This document shows, in pieces, positions 23,963 through 31,791 of a stretch of DNA of 64,000 bases. The translations under genes and the position numbers were made by a program. Under the pieces are notes generated by a model. The model was given only the letters and a program-made list of their open reading frames with translations. It did no database searches and was not told where the DNA came from. Location: NCBI GenBank assembly GCA_045652705.1, contig JAZRUV010000029.1, positions 1 to 64,000 on the forward strand, written 5' to 3'. Source of the stretch: UMGS1649 sp045652705. Its GTDB lineage: Bacteria; Bacillota; Clostridia; TANB77; CAG-465. Position 1 is the first letter of the stretch; every line of letters starts with the position of its first letter.

Positions 23963-24457
23963 ATGGCAGATTTAATAGAATTTGGTAAAATAGTAAATAC
24001 ACACGGCCTTAAAGGTGAAGTTAAAGTTTACTCATATACAGACAATGTAGACAATATACTTAAGCTAAAAAAAGTATATATATCTGGCACAAAGTATGAT
24101 ATTCAGAGTATCAAACCTTTTAAGAATATGTTTATTATGAAATTAAAAGGCATAAATATAATTGAAGATACAAAACCACTTATAGACAAAATGTGTTTTA
24201 GAGAAATTGTTTCAGGCGAATCGAATGACGATGAAGGCTACTTTATAAAAGATTTAGTAGGACTTCAAGTTGTAGATGAAGAAAGCAATGTTATCGGTAC
24301 ACTTAAAGAGGTGTTTAGCACTGGTGCAAATGATGTATATGAAGTAGTGTTAGAAGATGGTAAGTCTATCTATCTTCCAGCAATAAAGCAAGTAGTAAAA
24401 AAAATAGATATTGCATCTCACATAATGGTTGTAAAAATCATGGAGGGATTAATATAA
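23963..24457 (+). CDS. rimM: ribosome maturation factor RimM
   Basis: A 164-residue protein with the N-terminal RimM barrel (GKIVNTHGLKGEVKVYSYTD) and C-terminal PRC-barrel (VVDEESNVIGTLKEVFSTGANDVYEV, LPAIKQVV). It helps 30S head assembly. The ATG at 23963 is chosen over an upstream TTG at 23948; the ribosome site is weak (AGTAGG), and translation is probably coupled to khpA, which it nearly touches. It overlaps trmD by one base. Confidence 0.95.
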   Translation: MADLIEFGKIVNTHGLKGEVKVYSYTDNVDNILKLKKVYISGTKYDIQSIKPFKNMFIMKLKGINIIEDTKPLIDKMCFREIVSGESNDDEGYFIKDLVGLQVVDEESNVIGTLKEVFSTGANDVYEVVLEDGKSIYLPAIKQVVKKIDIASHIMVVKIMEGLI

Positions 24458-25194
24458 TGAAGTTTACTATAATAACACTTTTCCCAAGTATCATAAATGA
24501 ATATATTTCTACTAGTATAATTTCAAAAGCACAAGATAAAGGGCTTGTAGAAATAGAAGTAGTAGATTTAAGACGATTTGGAAAAGGAGCAAGACGAAAT
24601 GTAGACGACACAGTTTACGGCGGTGGAGATGGTATGGTTATAACAGCACCTGTACTAGATGAGGCTTTAGCTTCAATAGAAGGTATAGAAGAAGCACATA
24701 TCATATACTTAAGCCCAAAGGGAAAAGTTTTAAATCAAAAAGTATCAAATGAATTGCTAGAACATAATCATATTGTATTTATAGCAGGACATTATGAAGG
24801 TATAGATGAAAGAATATTTTCATTATACAACATACACGAATTGTCTATAGGAGACTATGTATTAACTGGTGGAGAATTACCTGCACTTGTAGTATTAGAT
24901 AGTATAACACGTTTAATACCAGGTGTTATTAAAGAGGGTTCAAGACAAAATGAAAGTTTTGAAGGACTTCTTTTAGAGGAACCGCAGTATACAAAACCTG
25001 AAGAATATAAAGGATTAAAGGTGCCTGAAGTACTTTTATCCGGAAATCACGGAAAAGTTGATGAATATAGATATGAAGAAAAACTTTACCAAACATTAAA
25101 GAAAAGACCGGACCTATTTAAAAGATACATAAATGAAAACAAATTAGACATAAACAAAATTAATGAAATCATAACCAAGAAGGAGGGAAACTAA
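24457..25194 (+). CDS. trmD: tRNA (guanine-37 N1)-methyltransferase
   Basis: A 245-residue SPOUT enzyme with MKFTIITLFPSI, DLRRFGKGARRNVDDTVYGG, GHYEGIDER and LSIGDYVLTGGELPALV, the signature knot motifs binding SAM. It makes m1G37 in tRNAs to prevent frameshifting. The start overlaps the rimM stop by one base. Followed by rplS after 1 base. Confidence 0.98.
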   Translation: MKFTIITLFPSIINEYISTSIISKAQDKGLVEIEVVDLRRFGKGARRNVDDTVYGGGDGMVITAPVLDEALASIEGIEEAHIIYLSPKGKVLNQKVSNELLEHNHIVFIAGHYEGIDERIFSLYNIHELSIGDYVLTGGELPALVVLDSITRLIPGVIKEGSRQNESFEGLLLEEPQYTKPEEYKGLKVPEVLLSGNHGKVDEYRYEEKLYQTLKKRPDLFKRYINENKLDINKINEIITKKEGN

Positions 25195-25195
25195 A

Positions 25196-25537
25196 ATGGA
25201 TATAATTAAAGCTATAGAACAAGAACAAATAAACGAAAACGTTGCTAACTTTAAAATTGGTGACCAAGTTAAAGTTCACGTTAAAATTAAAGAAGGAAAC
25301 AGAGAAAGAATCCAAGTATTTGAAGGATTTGTTATAAAACGTCAAAATGCTGGTTCTAACGAAACATTTACAGTAAGAAAAATATCTTATGGTGTAGGTG
25401 TTGAAAGAACATTCCCAGTTCATTCTAAAACAATAGATAAAATCGAAGTTGTTAGAAGTTCTAAGGTAAGACGTGCTAAATTATACTACCTAAGAGATAG
25501 AGTAGGTAAAGCAGCTAAACCAGCTGAAAAGAAATAA
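25196..25537 (+). CDS. rplS: ribosomal protein L19
   Basis: A 113-residue L19 with KVHVKIKEGNRERIQVFEGF and the end KVRRAKLYYLRDRVGKAAK. Last gene of the operon; ribosome site AAGGAGGGAAAC. A terminator follows. Confidence 0.98.
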   Translation: MDIIKAIEQEQINENVANFKIGDQVKVHVKIKEGNRERIQVFEGFVIKRQNAGSNETFTVRKISYGVGVERTFPVHSKTIDKIEVVRSSKVRRAKLYYLRDRVGKAAKPAEKK

Positions 25538-25572
25538 TTAGCAAATTTAAAAATATAATAAAATATTGGGGG

Positions 25573-25604
25573 AGCTAGAGAAATAATCTCAGGCTTCTTT
25601 TTTT
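25573..25604 (+). terminator. terminator of the ffh-rplS operon
   Basis: Imperfect stem AGCTAGAGA / TCTCAGGCT followed by an 8-base T run. Confidence 0.7.
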
Positions 25605-25649
25605 GTCGAATTATGTCGACGAAAAGAAAGACTTTTTAGTAAAATTTTA

Positions 25650-25678
25650 TTGACAAACGGATGTTCTGTGAATACAAT
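25650..25678 (+). promoter_or_regulatory. promoter of the BRO gene with a LexA-like box
   Basis: TTGACA (25650-25655) and TACAAT (25673-25678), 17-bp spacer. The spacer starts with CAAACGGATGTTCT (25654-25667), which matches 12 of 14 positions of the Gram-positive LexA box CGAACRNRYGTTYC. Confidence 0.6.
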
Positions 25679-25730
25679 ATAACAAATGTAAGTGTTGAAA
25701 TAAACACTAATTATAGGAAGGGGTATTTAT

Positions 25731-26558
25731 ATGGAAAACAGTATTAAATTATTTGAAGACAAAAGAGTAAGAGCAGCGTGGAATGAAGACGAGGAGAAAT
25801 GGTATTTCTCTGTAATTGACATTGTTGGAGCATTAACAGATAGTGATTATCAACAAGCAAGAAATTACTGGAAATGGCTAAAAAACAAATTAAATGAAGA
25901 GGGAAGTGAATTGGTTAGTAATACTAACCAGTTGAAAATGGAGGCTAGTGACGGAAAAATGAGATTAACAGATGTAGCAGATGTTGAACAAATATTTAGA
26001 CTTATACAGTCTATTCCTTCTAAGAAGGCAGAACCTTTTAAATTATGGCTAGCTAAAGTTGGAAAAGAAAGAATAGATGAAACTTATGACCCTGAAATTG
26101 CTATAAATAGAGCCTTAGCAACTTATAGAAGAAAAGGTTATTCCGAATCATGGATTAACCAAAGATTAAAATCTATAGAAGTGCGCAAAGACTTTACAGA
26201 TGAACTACAAAGAGTCGGAATTAACAAAAGTAAAGATTTTGCCATATTAACAAATACCTTAACACAAGTTTGGAGTGGACATACTGTAAAAGAATATAAA
26301 AATATAAAGGGACTAAAGAAAGAAAACTTAAGAGACAATATGACAAATACAGAACTAGTATTCAATATGCTCGCTGAAATTTCTTCTACGGAAATATCAA
26401 AGTGCAAAGATAAACACGGATTTGAGGAAGCAGAGGATTCTGTTATTACAGGTGGTGGTATAGCTAAAAATGCAAGAGAACAATTAGAAAGAGTTACTGG
26501 AAAGAAAGTAATAACAGATGAAAAGCCTAAAAGAAAAGTAAAAGAATTAAGTGAATAG
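25731..26558 (+). CDS. BRO-N domain phage-antirepressor-like protein
   Basis: A 275-residue protein with an N-terminal BRO domain (about 6-110; WYFSVIDIVGALTDS, RLTDVADVEQIFRLIQSIP, FKLWLAKVG) and a C-terminal DNA-damage-inducible-type region (VITGGGIAKNAREQLERVTG). Such proteins are found in phages and as free chromosomal genes; they bind DNA or repressors. The promoter carries a LexA-like box, suggesting induction by DNA damage. The gene contains a perfect inverted repeat at 25912-25930 around codon 61. A C-terminal remnant of a sister gene lies at 27637-27750. Confidence 0.88.
   Translation: MENSIKLFEDKRVRAAWNEDEEKWYFSVIDIVGALTDSDYQQARNYWKWLKNKLNEEGSELVSNTNQLKMEASDGKMRLTDVADVEQIFRLIQSIPSKKAEPFKLWLAKVGKERIDETYDPEIAINRALATYRRKGYSESWINQRLKSIEVRKDFTDELQRVGINKSKDFAILTNTLTQVWSGHTVKEYKNIKGLKKENLRDNMTNTELVFNMLAEISSTEISKCKDKHGFEEAEDSVITGGGIAKNAREQLERVTGKKVITDEKPKRKVKELSE
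25912..25930. repeat. inverted repeat inside the BRO gene
   Basis: TGGTTAGT and ACTAACCA flank AAT, a perfect 8-bp repeat around codon 61-66. The dinD-like gene has a longer palindrome at the same codon position. Confidence 0.7.
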
Positions 26559-26586
26559 ACCATTTTGTTGACTTTAGCAAAATGGT
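26558..26586. repeat. palindromic element, intergenic copy 1
   Basis: GACCATTTTGTTGA is followed 6 bases on by CAAAATGGTT; the arms ACCATTTTG/CAAAATGGT pair perfectly. It overlaps the BRO stop codon and matches the palindrome in the dinD-like gene, including some flanking bases. Confidence 0.65.
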
Positions 26587-26624
26587 TAAAGCTAGTGTAT
26601 TACTAGTATAGAAGGGGTGGATTT

Positions 26625-27587
26625 ATGGAAGATGATAATATAATAGTTCAAAATGAAACATCAAGTAAAGATATTAAAAGCTTAATTTATACAGTAAGAG
26701 GAAAGCAAGTGATGTTAGATAAGGATGTTGCAATGTTGTATGATTACCCTACTAAAAGAATAAATGAAACTGTAAGTAGAAACAAGCAAAGATTTCCTCA
26801 AAATTTTTGTTTCCAATTAACTACTGAAGAATATGAAGTTTTGCTAAACAAAAATTTAAATTCAAATAATGATAAAATACAAAAGATAGTAGTAAAGAAT
26901 TCTTTAAGGTCGCAAATTGCGACCTTAAACGAAGAAACAAAAAGAGGTAAACATAGAAAATACTTGCCATACGTTTTTACAGAACAGGGTATAGCAATGC
27001 TATCTGGATTATTAAAAAATGATATAGCAATTCAAGTTAGCATAAATATAATGAATACATTTGTAGAAATGCGCAAGTTTTTAATGCTTAATGGACAAGT
27101 CTTTGAAAGACTAACTAGCATAGAATATAAATTATTAGACTATGATAAAAAGTTTGATAAGGTTTTTGACCAATTGCAACTTGAAGAAAATATTAAGCAA
27201 AGAATATTTTTCGACGGCCAAATTTATGATGCATATAGTCTTGTTCTAGATATTATAAAGAAAGCCAATAAAGAAATTTTAATTATAGATAATTATATTG
27301 ATGATAGTGTTTTAAAGATGCTTGCGAAAAAGAAAAACAATGTATTGGTAACTATTTTGACATCACTTAAAAGCAATATTCAAAACTTGGATGTTCAAAA
27401 ATTCAATTTAGAGTATCCGGCTATAAAAATTTTAAAGACAAATAAATTTCATGATAGATTTATAGTAATTGACAGTAAAGAAATGTACCACTTAGGAGCA
27501 TCTATAAAAGATCTAGGTAAGAAATGCTTTGGAATTAATAAAATAGAAGATATAGAAATTATACAAAAGATTATCAGCATTAAATAA
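26625..27587 (+). CDS. ORF6N-domain DNA-binding protein with a PLD-like C-terminal region
   Basis: A 320-residue protein. The ORF6N (KilA-N related) domain spans about 15-150: VRGKQVMLDKDVAMLYDYPTKRIN, RFPQNFCFQLT, LPYVFTEQGIAMLSGLL. The C-terminal part (about 190-320) has IFFDGQIYDAYSLVLDIIKKA and KFHDRFIVIDSKEMYHLGAS, typical of a degenerate phospholipase-D-like fold often fused to ORF6N. Proteins of this type occur in phages and mobile regions. Role is probably regulation of lysogeny or defence (inference). Ribosome site AAGGGGTGG. Confidence 0.85.
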   Translation: MEDDNIIVQNETSSKDIKSLIYTVRGKQVMLDKDVAMLYDYPTKRINETVSRNKQRFPQNFCFQLTTEEYEVLLNKNLNSNNDKIQKIVVKNSLRSQIATLNEETKRGKHRKYLPYVFTEQGIAMLSGLLKNDIAIQVSINIMNTFVEMRKFLMLNGQVFERLTSIEYKLLDYDKKFDKVFDQLQLEENIKQRIFFDGQIYDAYSLVLDIIKKANKEILIIDNYIDDSVLKMLAKKKNNVLVTILTSLKSNIQNLDVQKFNLEYPAIKILKTNKFHDRFIVIDSKEMYHLGASIKDLGKKCFGINKIEDIEIIQKIISIK

Positions 27588-27636
27588 CTATAAAATCTTG
27601 ACAGTTAACGGCTTGTGTTACGCGATAGTGACGTGT

Positions 27637-27750
27637 ATAACAGGGGGTGGAATAGCAAAAAATATCAGAGAACAGTTAGAAAGAGTTATTGGAAAGAAAG
27701 TAATAACTGAAGAAAAGCCAAAATGAAATGTAAAAGAGCTAAACAAGTAA
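27637..27750 (+). pseudogene. remnant of a BRO/DinD C-terminus
   Basis: Reading from 27637 gives ITGGGIAKNIREQLERVIGK...EEKPK, a stop (TGA at 27727-27729), then NVKELNK and a second stop. It aligns nearly residue for residue with the last 37 codons of the BRO gene at 25731 (ITGGGIAKNAREQLERVTGK...RKVKELSE). No start and no N-terminal part remain. Confidence 0.82.
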
Positions 27751-27757
27751 TTTTATA

Positions 27758-27790
27758 GACCATTTTGTTCAAATGGATAAAATGCTCAAA
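27758..27790. repeat. palindromic element, intergenic copy 2 (degenerate)
   Basis: TAGACCATTTTGTTC follows the remnant's last stop, as TAGACCATTTTGTTG follows the intact BRO gene. The second arm is partly lost (aaatgg and aaaatg remain). Confidence 0.55.
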
Positions 27791-27867
27791 GGCTTGATAG
27801 AAGTGAAGCAGAGGGGAAGTAGTATAAACAATAAACATTAATTAACTTTCAAAAGGAGGAATATATA

Positions 27868-28686
27868 ATGAAAGTGTTAAAGGATGGAAAGTATAAAAAT
27901 TTTGAAGATATAAAAAACATAAGGGAAGATGGAACTGAGTTTTGGTATGGTAGAGATTTAGCAAAAGTATTGCAATATGTAGAATGGAGAAATTTTGTTA
28001 AAGTAATTAATAAGGCGAAAAGCGCTTGTGAAAATAGTAGAAGAAATATATTAGACCATTTTGTTGAGGTCAACAAAATGGTCCGAATAGGCAGTAATAC
28101 TGAAAGAGAACTGTTAGACTATGGACTTTCTAGATATGCTTGTTATCTTATTGTGCAAAATGGAGACCCTAAGAAAGAAGTAATTGCCCTTGCACAAACA
28201 TACTTTGCAATTCAAACCAGAAAACAAGAAATTAGTGAGAAAGAATACAGTTTGTTAACTGAAGATGAAAAAAGATTATATAATAGAAATTTAACAAGAA
28301 AAGGTAACTATTCTCTTAATCAAACTGCTAAAAATGCAGGAGTTAAAAATTTTGATAAATTTCATAATGCTGGTTACAAAGGATTGTATAATGGAGAAAC
28401 TGCAGATGATATTGCTAAAAGAAAAGGCTTGAGATATAGAGAAGATATATTAGATAATATGGGAAGTGATGAGCTAATAGTAAATCTGTTTAGAATATCT
28501 CAAACAGAACAAAGTTTAAAAAGGGAGAATGTAAAAACTGAAAACAAAGCAAATAGTACTCATTATAACATTGGAAAGAACATTAGAGAAGTAATTGCTA
28601 AAAATGGTGGAACAATGCCTGAAGATTTGCCAACACCAAAAAAGAGTTTAAAAGAATTGGAAAAAGAGAGTAAATTAGTTAAATAA
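27868..28686 (+). CDS. DinD-like DNA-damage-inducible protein
   Basis: A 272-residue protein with an N-terminal BRO-like fold (FWYGRDLAKVLQYVEWRNFVKVI, about 25-48) and the DinD signature DHFVEVNKMVRIGSNTEREL (about 62-82), DYGLSRYACYLIVQNGDPKK and FAIQTRKQE. In E. coli dinD is an SOS gene that inhibits RecA filaments. The N-terminal half is followed by a helical region and a C-terminal tail. A perfect 14-bp palindrome lies at codons 63-72. Ribosome site AAAGGAGGAATA. No LexA box seen directly upstream. Confidence 0.88.
   Translation: MKVLKDGKYKNFEDIKNIREDGTEFWYGRDLAKVLQYVEWRNFVKVINKAKSACENSRRNILDHFVEVNKMVRIGSNTERELLDYGLSRYACYLIVQNGDPKKEVIALAQTYFAIQTRKQEISEKEYSLLTEDEKRLYNRNLTRKGNYSLNQTAKNAGVKNFDKFHNAGYKGLYNGETADDIAKRKGLRYREDILDNMGSDELIVNLFRISQTEQSLKRENVKTENKANSTHYNIGKNIREVIAKNGGTMPEDLPTPKKSLKELEKESKLVK
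28054..28083. repeat. perfect palindrome inside the dinD-like gene
   Basis: GACCATTTTGTTGA (28054-28067), GG, then its exact complement TCAACAAAATGGTC (28070-28083). It encodes part of HFVEVNKMV. Related copies lie at 26558 and 27758. Confidence 0.85.
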
Positions 28687-28741
28687 AAACGGATTTTGTT
28701 TTGACTGGTATCATTTTTAAAAGAAATAAAATATGAAAATC

Positions 28742-28770
28742 TTGACTTTTAGCGCTATATATACTATAAT
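28742..28770 (+). promoter_or_regulatory. promoter of tandem RNA copy 1
   Basis: TTGACT (28742-28747) and TATAAT (28765-28770), 17-bp spacer. Confidence 0.8.
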
Positions 28771-28776
28771 AATTAA

Positions 28777-29256
28777 CGTAAAAAGATTTTGTTGGTACTT
28801 ATTATGTATCAAGTTGGTATTAGAGCTAAGATTGTGTGGCCACCCACATTTGAAACTACTATCGTCCAGACCGGATGTGAGGGCTCTTCGTGGGATACAG
28901 TGAACCTGGACAGGTTTATTTAGCCTCTACTGCGGGGGACCGTGCGTAGCTAGCTATGCTGATTCTATCGTGAGCAACCATGCATAGTAAGGCAGTTAGG
29001 CAATCTAGCTTTGATATAATTTTACTGAGATATCGGGCGCTTTAGCGATATCAAGGTAGTGATGGTAGATAACGTGGGAAGTTATCATACCAGCGGGGAA
29101 GACTTTGCAAAGCTGTACTATATGAAAATCATTTCCGGAAGTGGTTTTCACGAATAACGTATAGCTCCTCATGGCAATAGGAATTCCCAGTTCCTAGCCG
29201 ATAGTCTATAAAGCAGGAAATGAGCACCACCAAAACCGAGTGGTGCCTTTTTCTAT
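28777..29256 (+). ncRNA. large structured RNA, tandem copy 1
   Basis: About 480 nt with no ORF, bounded by a perfect promoter and a terminator (GCACCAC/GTGGTGC then CTTTTTCT, 29225-29256). Elements in order: hairpin GGTAC-TTATTAT-GTATC near 28795; GCTAAGATTG (from 28825) that pairs with CAATCTAGC (29001) to enclose a variable domain; GATATCGGGCGCTTTAGCGATATC hairpin region; CCAGCGGGGAAGACTTTGC; AGCTGTAC pairing with GTATAGCT around a GAATAACGTA block; hairpin taggaa/ttccta; CCGATAGTCTATAAAGC before the terminator. Copies 2 and 3 and the RNA at 7379 share this order. Function unknown; size resembles ornate large RNAs such as ROOL. Confidence 0.82.
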
Positions 29257-29305
29257 ACAAAATACGCTAAAAGACTGTCAATGAAACAAGAAAAATTTTA
29301 AAATC

Positions 29306-29334
29306 TTGACATTTTACGGTTTGAGTTGTATAAT
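29306..29334 (+). promoter_or_regulatory. promoter of tandem RNA copy 2
   Basis: TTGACA (29306-29311) and TATAAT (29329-29334), 17-bp spacer: a consensus promoter. Confidence 0.85.
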
Positions 29335-29340
29335 AATTAA

Positions 29341-29868
29341 TGTAAAAATATTTTGCTGATACTAATTATGTATCAAGATAATTGTTATTAGAGCTAAAGG
29401 TTGTGTGGCCCCTGAACGGAAGCGACTTGAACCGGAGTGCACGCTAGTTCAGACTGCAACAAGTAGGGATTAGTGATTCTTGCTGCAAGAATCTTTAGGC
29501 TTTTATTTCGTTAAGACGTTATAGAGTCTATAATGCCGCTGCTGCGTGGGAACGTACGTATCACGGTTTTGTGTCTAGCGAATGACAGTGTGTCTAGAGA
29601 CAGGTCTGTGAGCAATCTAGCTTTGATATAACTTTACTGAGATATCGGACGCTTTAGCGATATCAAGGTAGTGATGGTAGATAACGTGGGAAGTTATCAT
29701 AACCAGCGGGGAAGACTTTGCAAAGCTGTACTATATGAAAATCATTTCCGGAAGTGGTTTTCACGAATAACGTATAGCTCCTCGTGGCAATAGGAATTCC
29801 CAGTTCCTAGCCGATAGTCTATAAAGCAGAATTGAGCACCGCCGTCCGTAATCGAGCGGTGCCTTTTC
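29341..29868 (+). ncRNA. large structured RNA, tandem copy 2
   Basis: About 528 nt. The 5' hairpin is GATAC-TAATTAT-GTATC. From 29613 to about 29831 it is nearly identical to copy 1 (29001-29219), differing at only a few positions, while the enclosed domain (about 29404-29612) has little similarity and is longer. The terminator is GCACCGC/GCGGTGC then CCTTTTCTT. No ORF of note. Confidence 0.82.
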
Positions 29869-29897
29869 TTATTTAAAACACATATGCTGTTAAAGAC

Positions 29898-29926
29898 TTG
29901 ACATAATTACATTGATAGTGTATAAT
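29898..29926 (+). promoter_or_regulatory. promoter of tandem RNA copy 3
   Basis: TTGACA (29898-29903) and TATAAT (29921-29926), 17-bp spacer. Confidence 0.85.
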
Positions 29927-29932
29927 GTATCT

Positions 29933-30313
29933 ACGCTTAAACATTAGTTGATACTAACTATGTATCAAATGTATGTTAAAGCTAAAGTTGTTAGACGTCG
30001 ACCCCTGGCGGGCCAGCCGTGACTAACGGTTTCCGAGCGTCTCTTCCGTGGGCAACCGGGCGTAGATGTGAACTTGAATAAAGTTTACATACAACTTAGC
30101 TTTGATATAAACCTGGTTCGAAAGTTTGGCCAGATGAGTAAAACCAGTCGGGGGAGACGGCAAAGTTGTACTATGTTAAATTCTAGCTAGCGAGAATTTT
30201 TACGAATAACGTACAACCCCTCATGGAAGTTATAGCTGAATATTCGGCTCAATGTTCCAAATGTCTATAAAGCAGAAAAGGTTCCATCAGTAAGCTGATG
30301 GGGCCGTTTTCTA
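29933..30313 (+). ncRNA. large structured RNA, tandem copy 3 (short form)
   Basis: About 380 nt. The core blocks are kept but diverged: GATAC-TAACTAT-GTATC, GCTAAAGTTGT pairing with ACAACTTAGC, AGCTTTGATATAA, CCAGTCGGGGGAGAC, AAGTTGTAC, CGAATAACGTACAACCCCTCATGG and GTCTATAAAGC. The enclosed domain is only about 100 nt. The terminator is GGTTCCATCAG/CTGATGGGGCC followed by GTTTTCT. Compensated changes in the stems between copies support the folding. Confidence 0.8.
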
Positions 30314-30378
30314 TTCATCAGAATGTTGAAAATTATCGTAAATTGTGTTAAACTATATATCACGTTAAGGAGAAAAAC

Positions 30379-31782
30379 ATGGTATTTAGTAGCGCAATTT
30401 TTTTGTTTGGTTTTTTACCACTTTTGTTAGGGTTGTATTTCCTTGCAAAAGATAAATTTAGAAATTATATATTACTAGCATTTAGCTTAATATTTTATGG
30501 TTTTGGTGGACCAAAACTTTTAGTAATGATGATTGCAGTAGTAATTATAGACTATATTGCGGCAATATTATTAGACAAATATACAAGTAATAAAATTAGA
30601 AAACTTGTAATTATACTTACAGTAGGTTTAAACATTGGAACGCTATTTTATTTTAAATATATGGGATTTACAGTAAGTGTTATAAACAGGCTTGCAAGTT
30701 TAAATATTCCAGTACCGGAAATAGTTTTGCCAATTGGAATATCTTTTTATACATTCCAAGCAATGAGCTATGTTATAGATGTGTATAGAAAAGAAGTTAA
30801 AGCACAGAAAAATCTGTTTAATGTACTACTTTATGTAAGTATGTTTCCACAACTTGTTGCAGGACCAATTGTTAGATATAAAACTGTAGCAGAAGAAATA
30901 GAAAAACGTAAAGTTACATTAGCTACATTTACTTTAGGTTTAGAAAGATTTATATTTGGACTTGCTAAAAAGTTAATTATAGCAAACAATACGGGAAAGT
31001 TAGCTGATGTAATATTTGAAGCGGAGACCATAGCAACGCCGCTTGCTTGGCTTGGTGCCGTAGCTTATGCATTACAAATCTATTTTGATTTTTCTGCATA
31101 TTCAGACATGGCAATAGGTTTGGGAAGAATGTTTGGATTTAATTTTGAAGAAAACTTTAATTACCCATACATTTCCAAAACTGTTACAGAGTTTTGGAGA
31201 AGATGGCATATATCTTTATCTACGTGGTTTAGAGATTATGTGTATATTCCGCTTGGAGGAAATAGAAAAGGCATAAAACGTCAAATACTTAATCTATTGA
31301 TAGTATGGAGTCTAACAGGTATTTGGCATGGGGCAGCTGCAAACTTCCTTTTATGGGGATTATATTATTTTGCATTCCTAATGTTAGAAAAACTAGTACT
31401 AAAGAAATGGTTAGACAAGCTACCAAATTTTGTAGGACATATATATACATTATTTGTAGTTTTAATTGGCTGGGTGTTATTTAGAGCTGAAGGACTTACA
31501 CAGTGTGGTCGTATGCTTAAAGCACTATTTGTGCCACAAATGACTACAGTTGCTATGCAACAACTAGGAATATATCTAGAAAGTTATGGAGTATATCTAG
31601 GACTTGGGATATTACTATCCATACCAGTATTCCCTAAAGTTAAAGATTGGATACAAACAAAATTTAAACAAAGCACAGTTGTAAATGTGGTGTATTATAT
31701 GTTTGTTCTAGGAATATTTGCGTTAGGTATTATCTTCTTGTCGCAGGCTACGTATAATCCATTTATATACTTTAGGTTTTAG
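30379..31782 (+). CDS. MBOAT-family O-acyltransferase (AlgI/DltB-like)
   Basis: A 467-residue polytopic membrane protein with the opening MVFSSAIFLFGFLPLLLGLYF, the LPIGISFYTFQAMSYVIDVYR block, EFWRRWHISLSTWFRDYVYIPLGG and the catalytic-His segment LTGIWHGAAANFLLWG. These enzymes move acyl groups from a cytoplasmic donor across the membrane to a polysaccharide or teichoic acid. The following DHHW/SGNH-type protein would be the extracellular partner. Ribosome site AAGGAGAAA. Confidence 0.94.
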   Translation: MVFSSAIFLFGFLPLLLGLYFLAKDKFRNYILLAFSLIFYGFGGPKLLVMMIAVVIIDYIAAILLDKYTSNKIRKLVIILTVGLNIGTLFYFKYMGFTVSVINRLASLNIPVPEIVLPIGISFYTFQAMSYVIDVYRKEVKAQKNLFNVLLYVSMFPQLVAGPIVRYKTVAEEIEKRKVTLATFTLGLERFIFGLAKKLIIANNTGKLADVIFEAETIATPLAWLGAVAYALQIYFDFSAYSDMAIGLGRMFGFNFEENFNYPYISKTVTEFWRRWHISLSTWFRDYVYIPLGGNRKGIKRQILNLLIVWSLTGIWHGAAANFLLWGLYYFAFLMLEKLVLKKWLDKLPNFVGHIYTLFVVLIGWVLFRAEGLTQCGRMLKALFVPQMTTVAMQQLGIYLESYGVYLGLGILLSIPVFPKVKDWIQTKFKQSTVVNVVYYMFVLGIFALGIIFLSQATYNPFIYFRF

Positions 31783-31791
31783 GGGTGAGTT

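Noticed and set aside
25731..28686. Intact prophage around the BRO/ORF6N/DinD genes
   Set aside because: No integrase, terminase, portal, capsid, tail or lysis genes; only antirepressor-like genes and a remnant.
28777..30313. T-box or tmRNA interpretation of the tandem RNAs
   Set aside because: No T-box sequence (AGGGTGGNACC) and no tmRNA tag or tRNA-like end; each ends in its own terminator and does not lead into a synthetase gene.
28777..30313. CRISPR array or tracrRNA interpretation
   Set aside because: The repeating unit is about 400-600 bases with structured internal blocks, there are no short evenly spaced repeats, and no cas genes are nearby.
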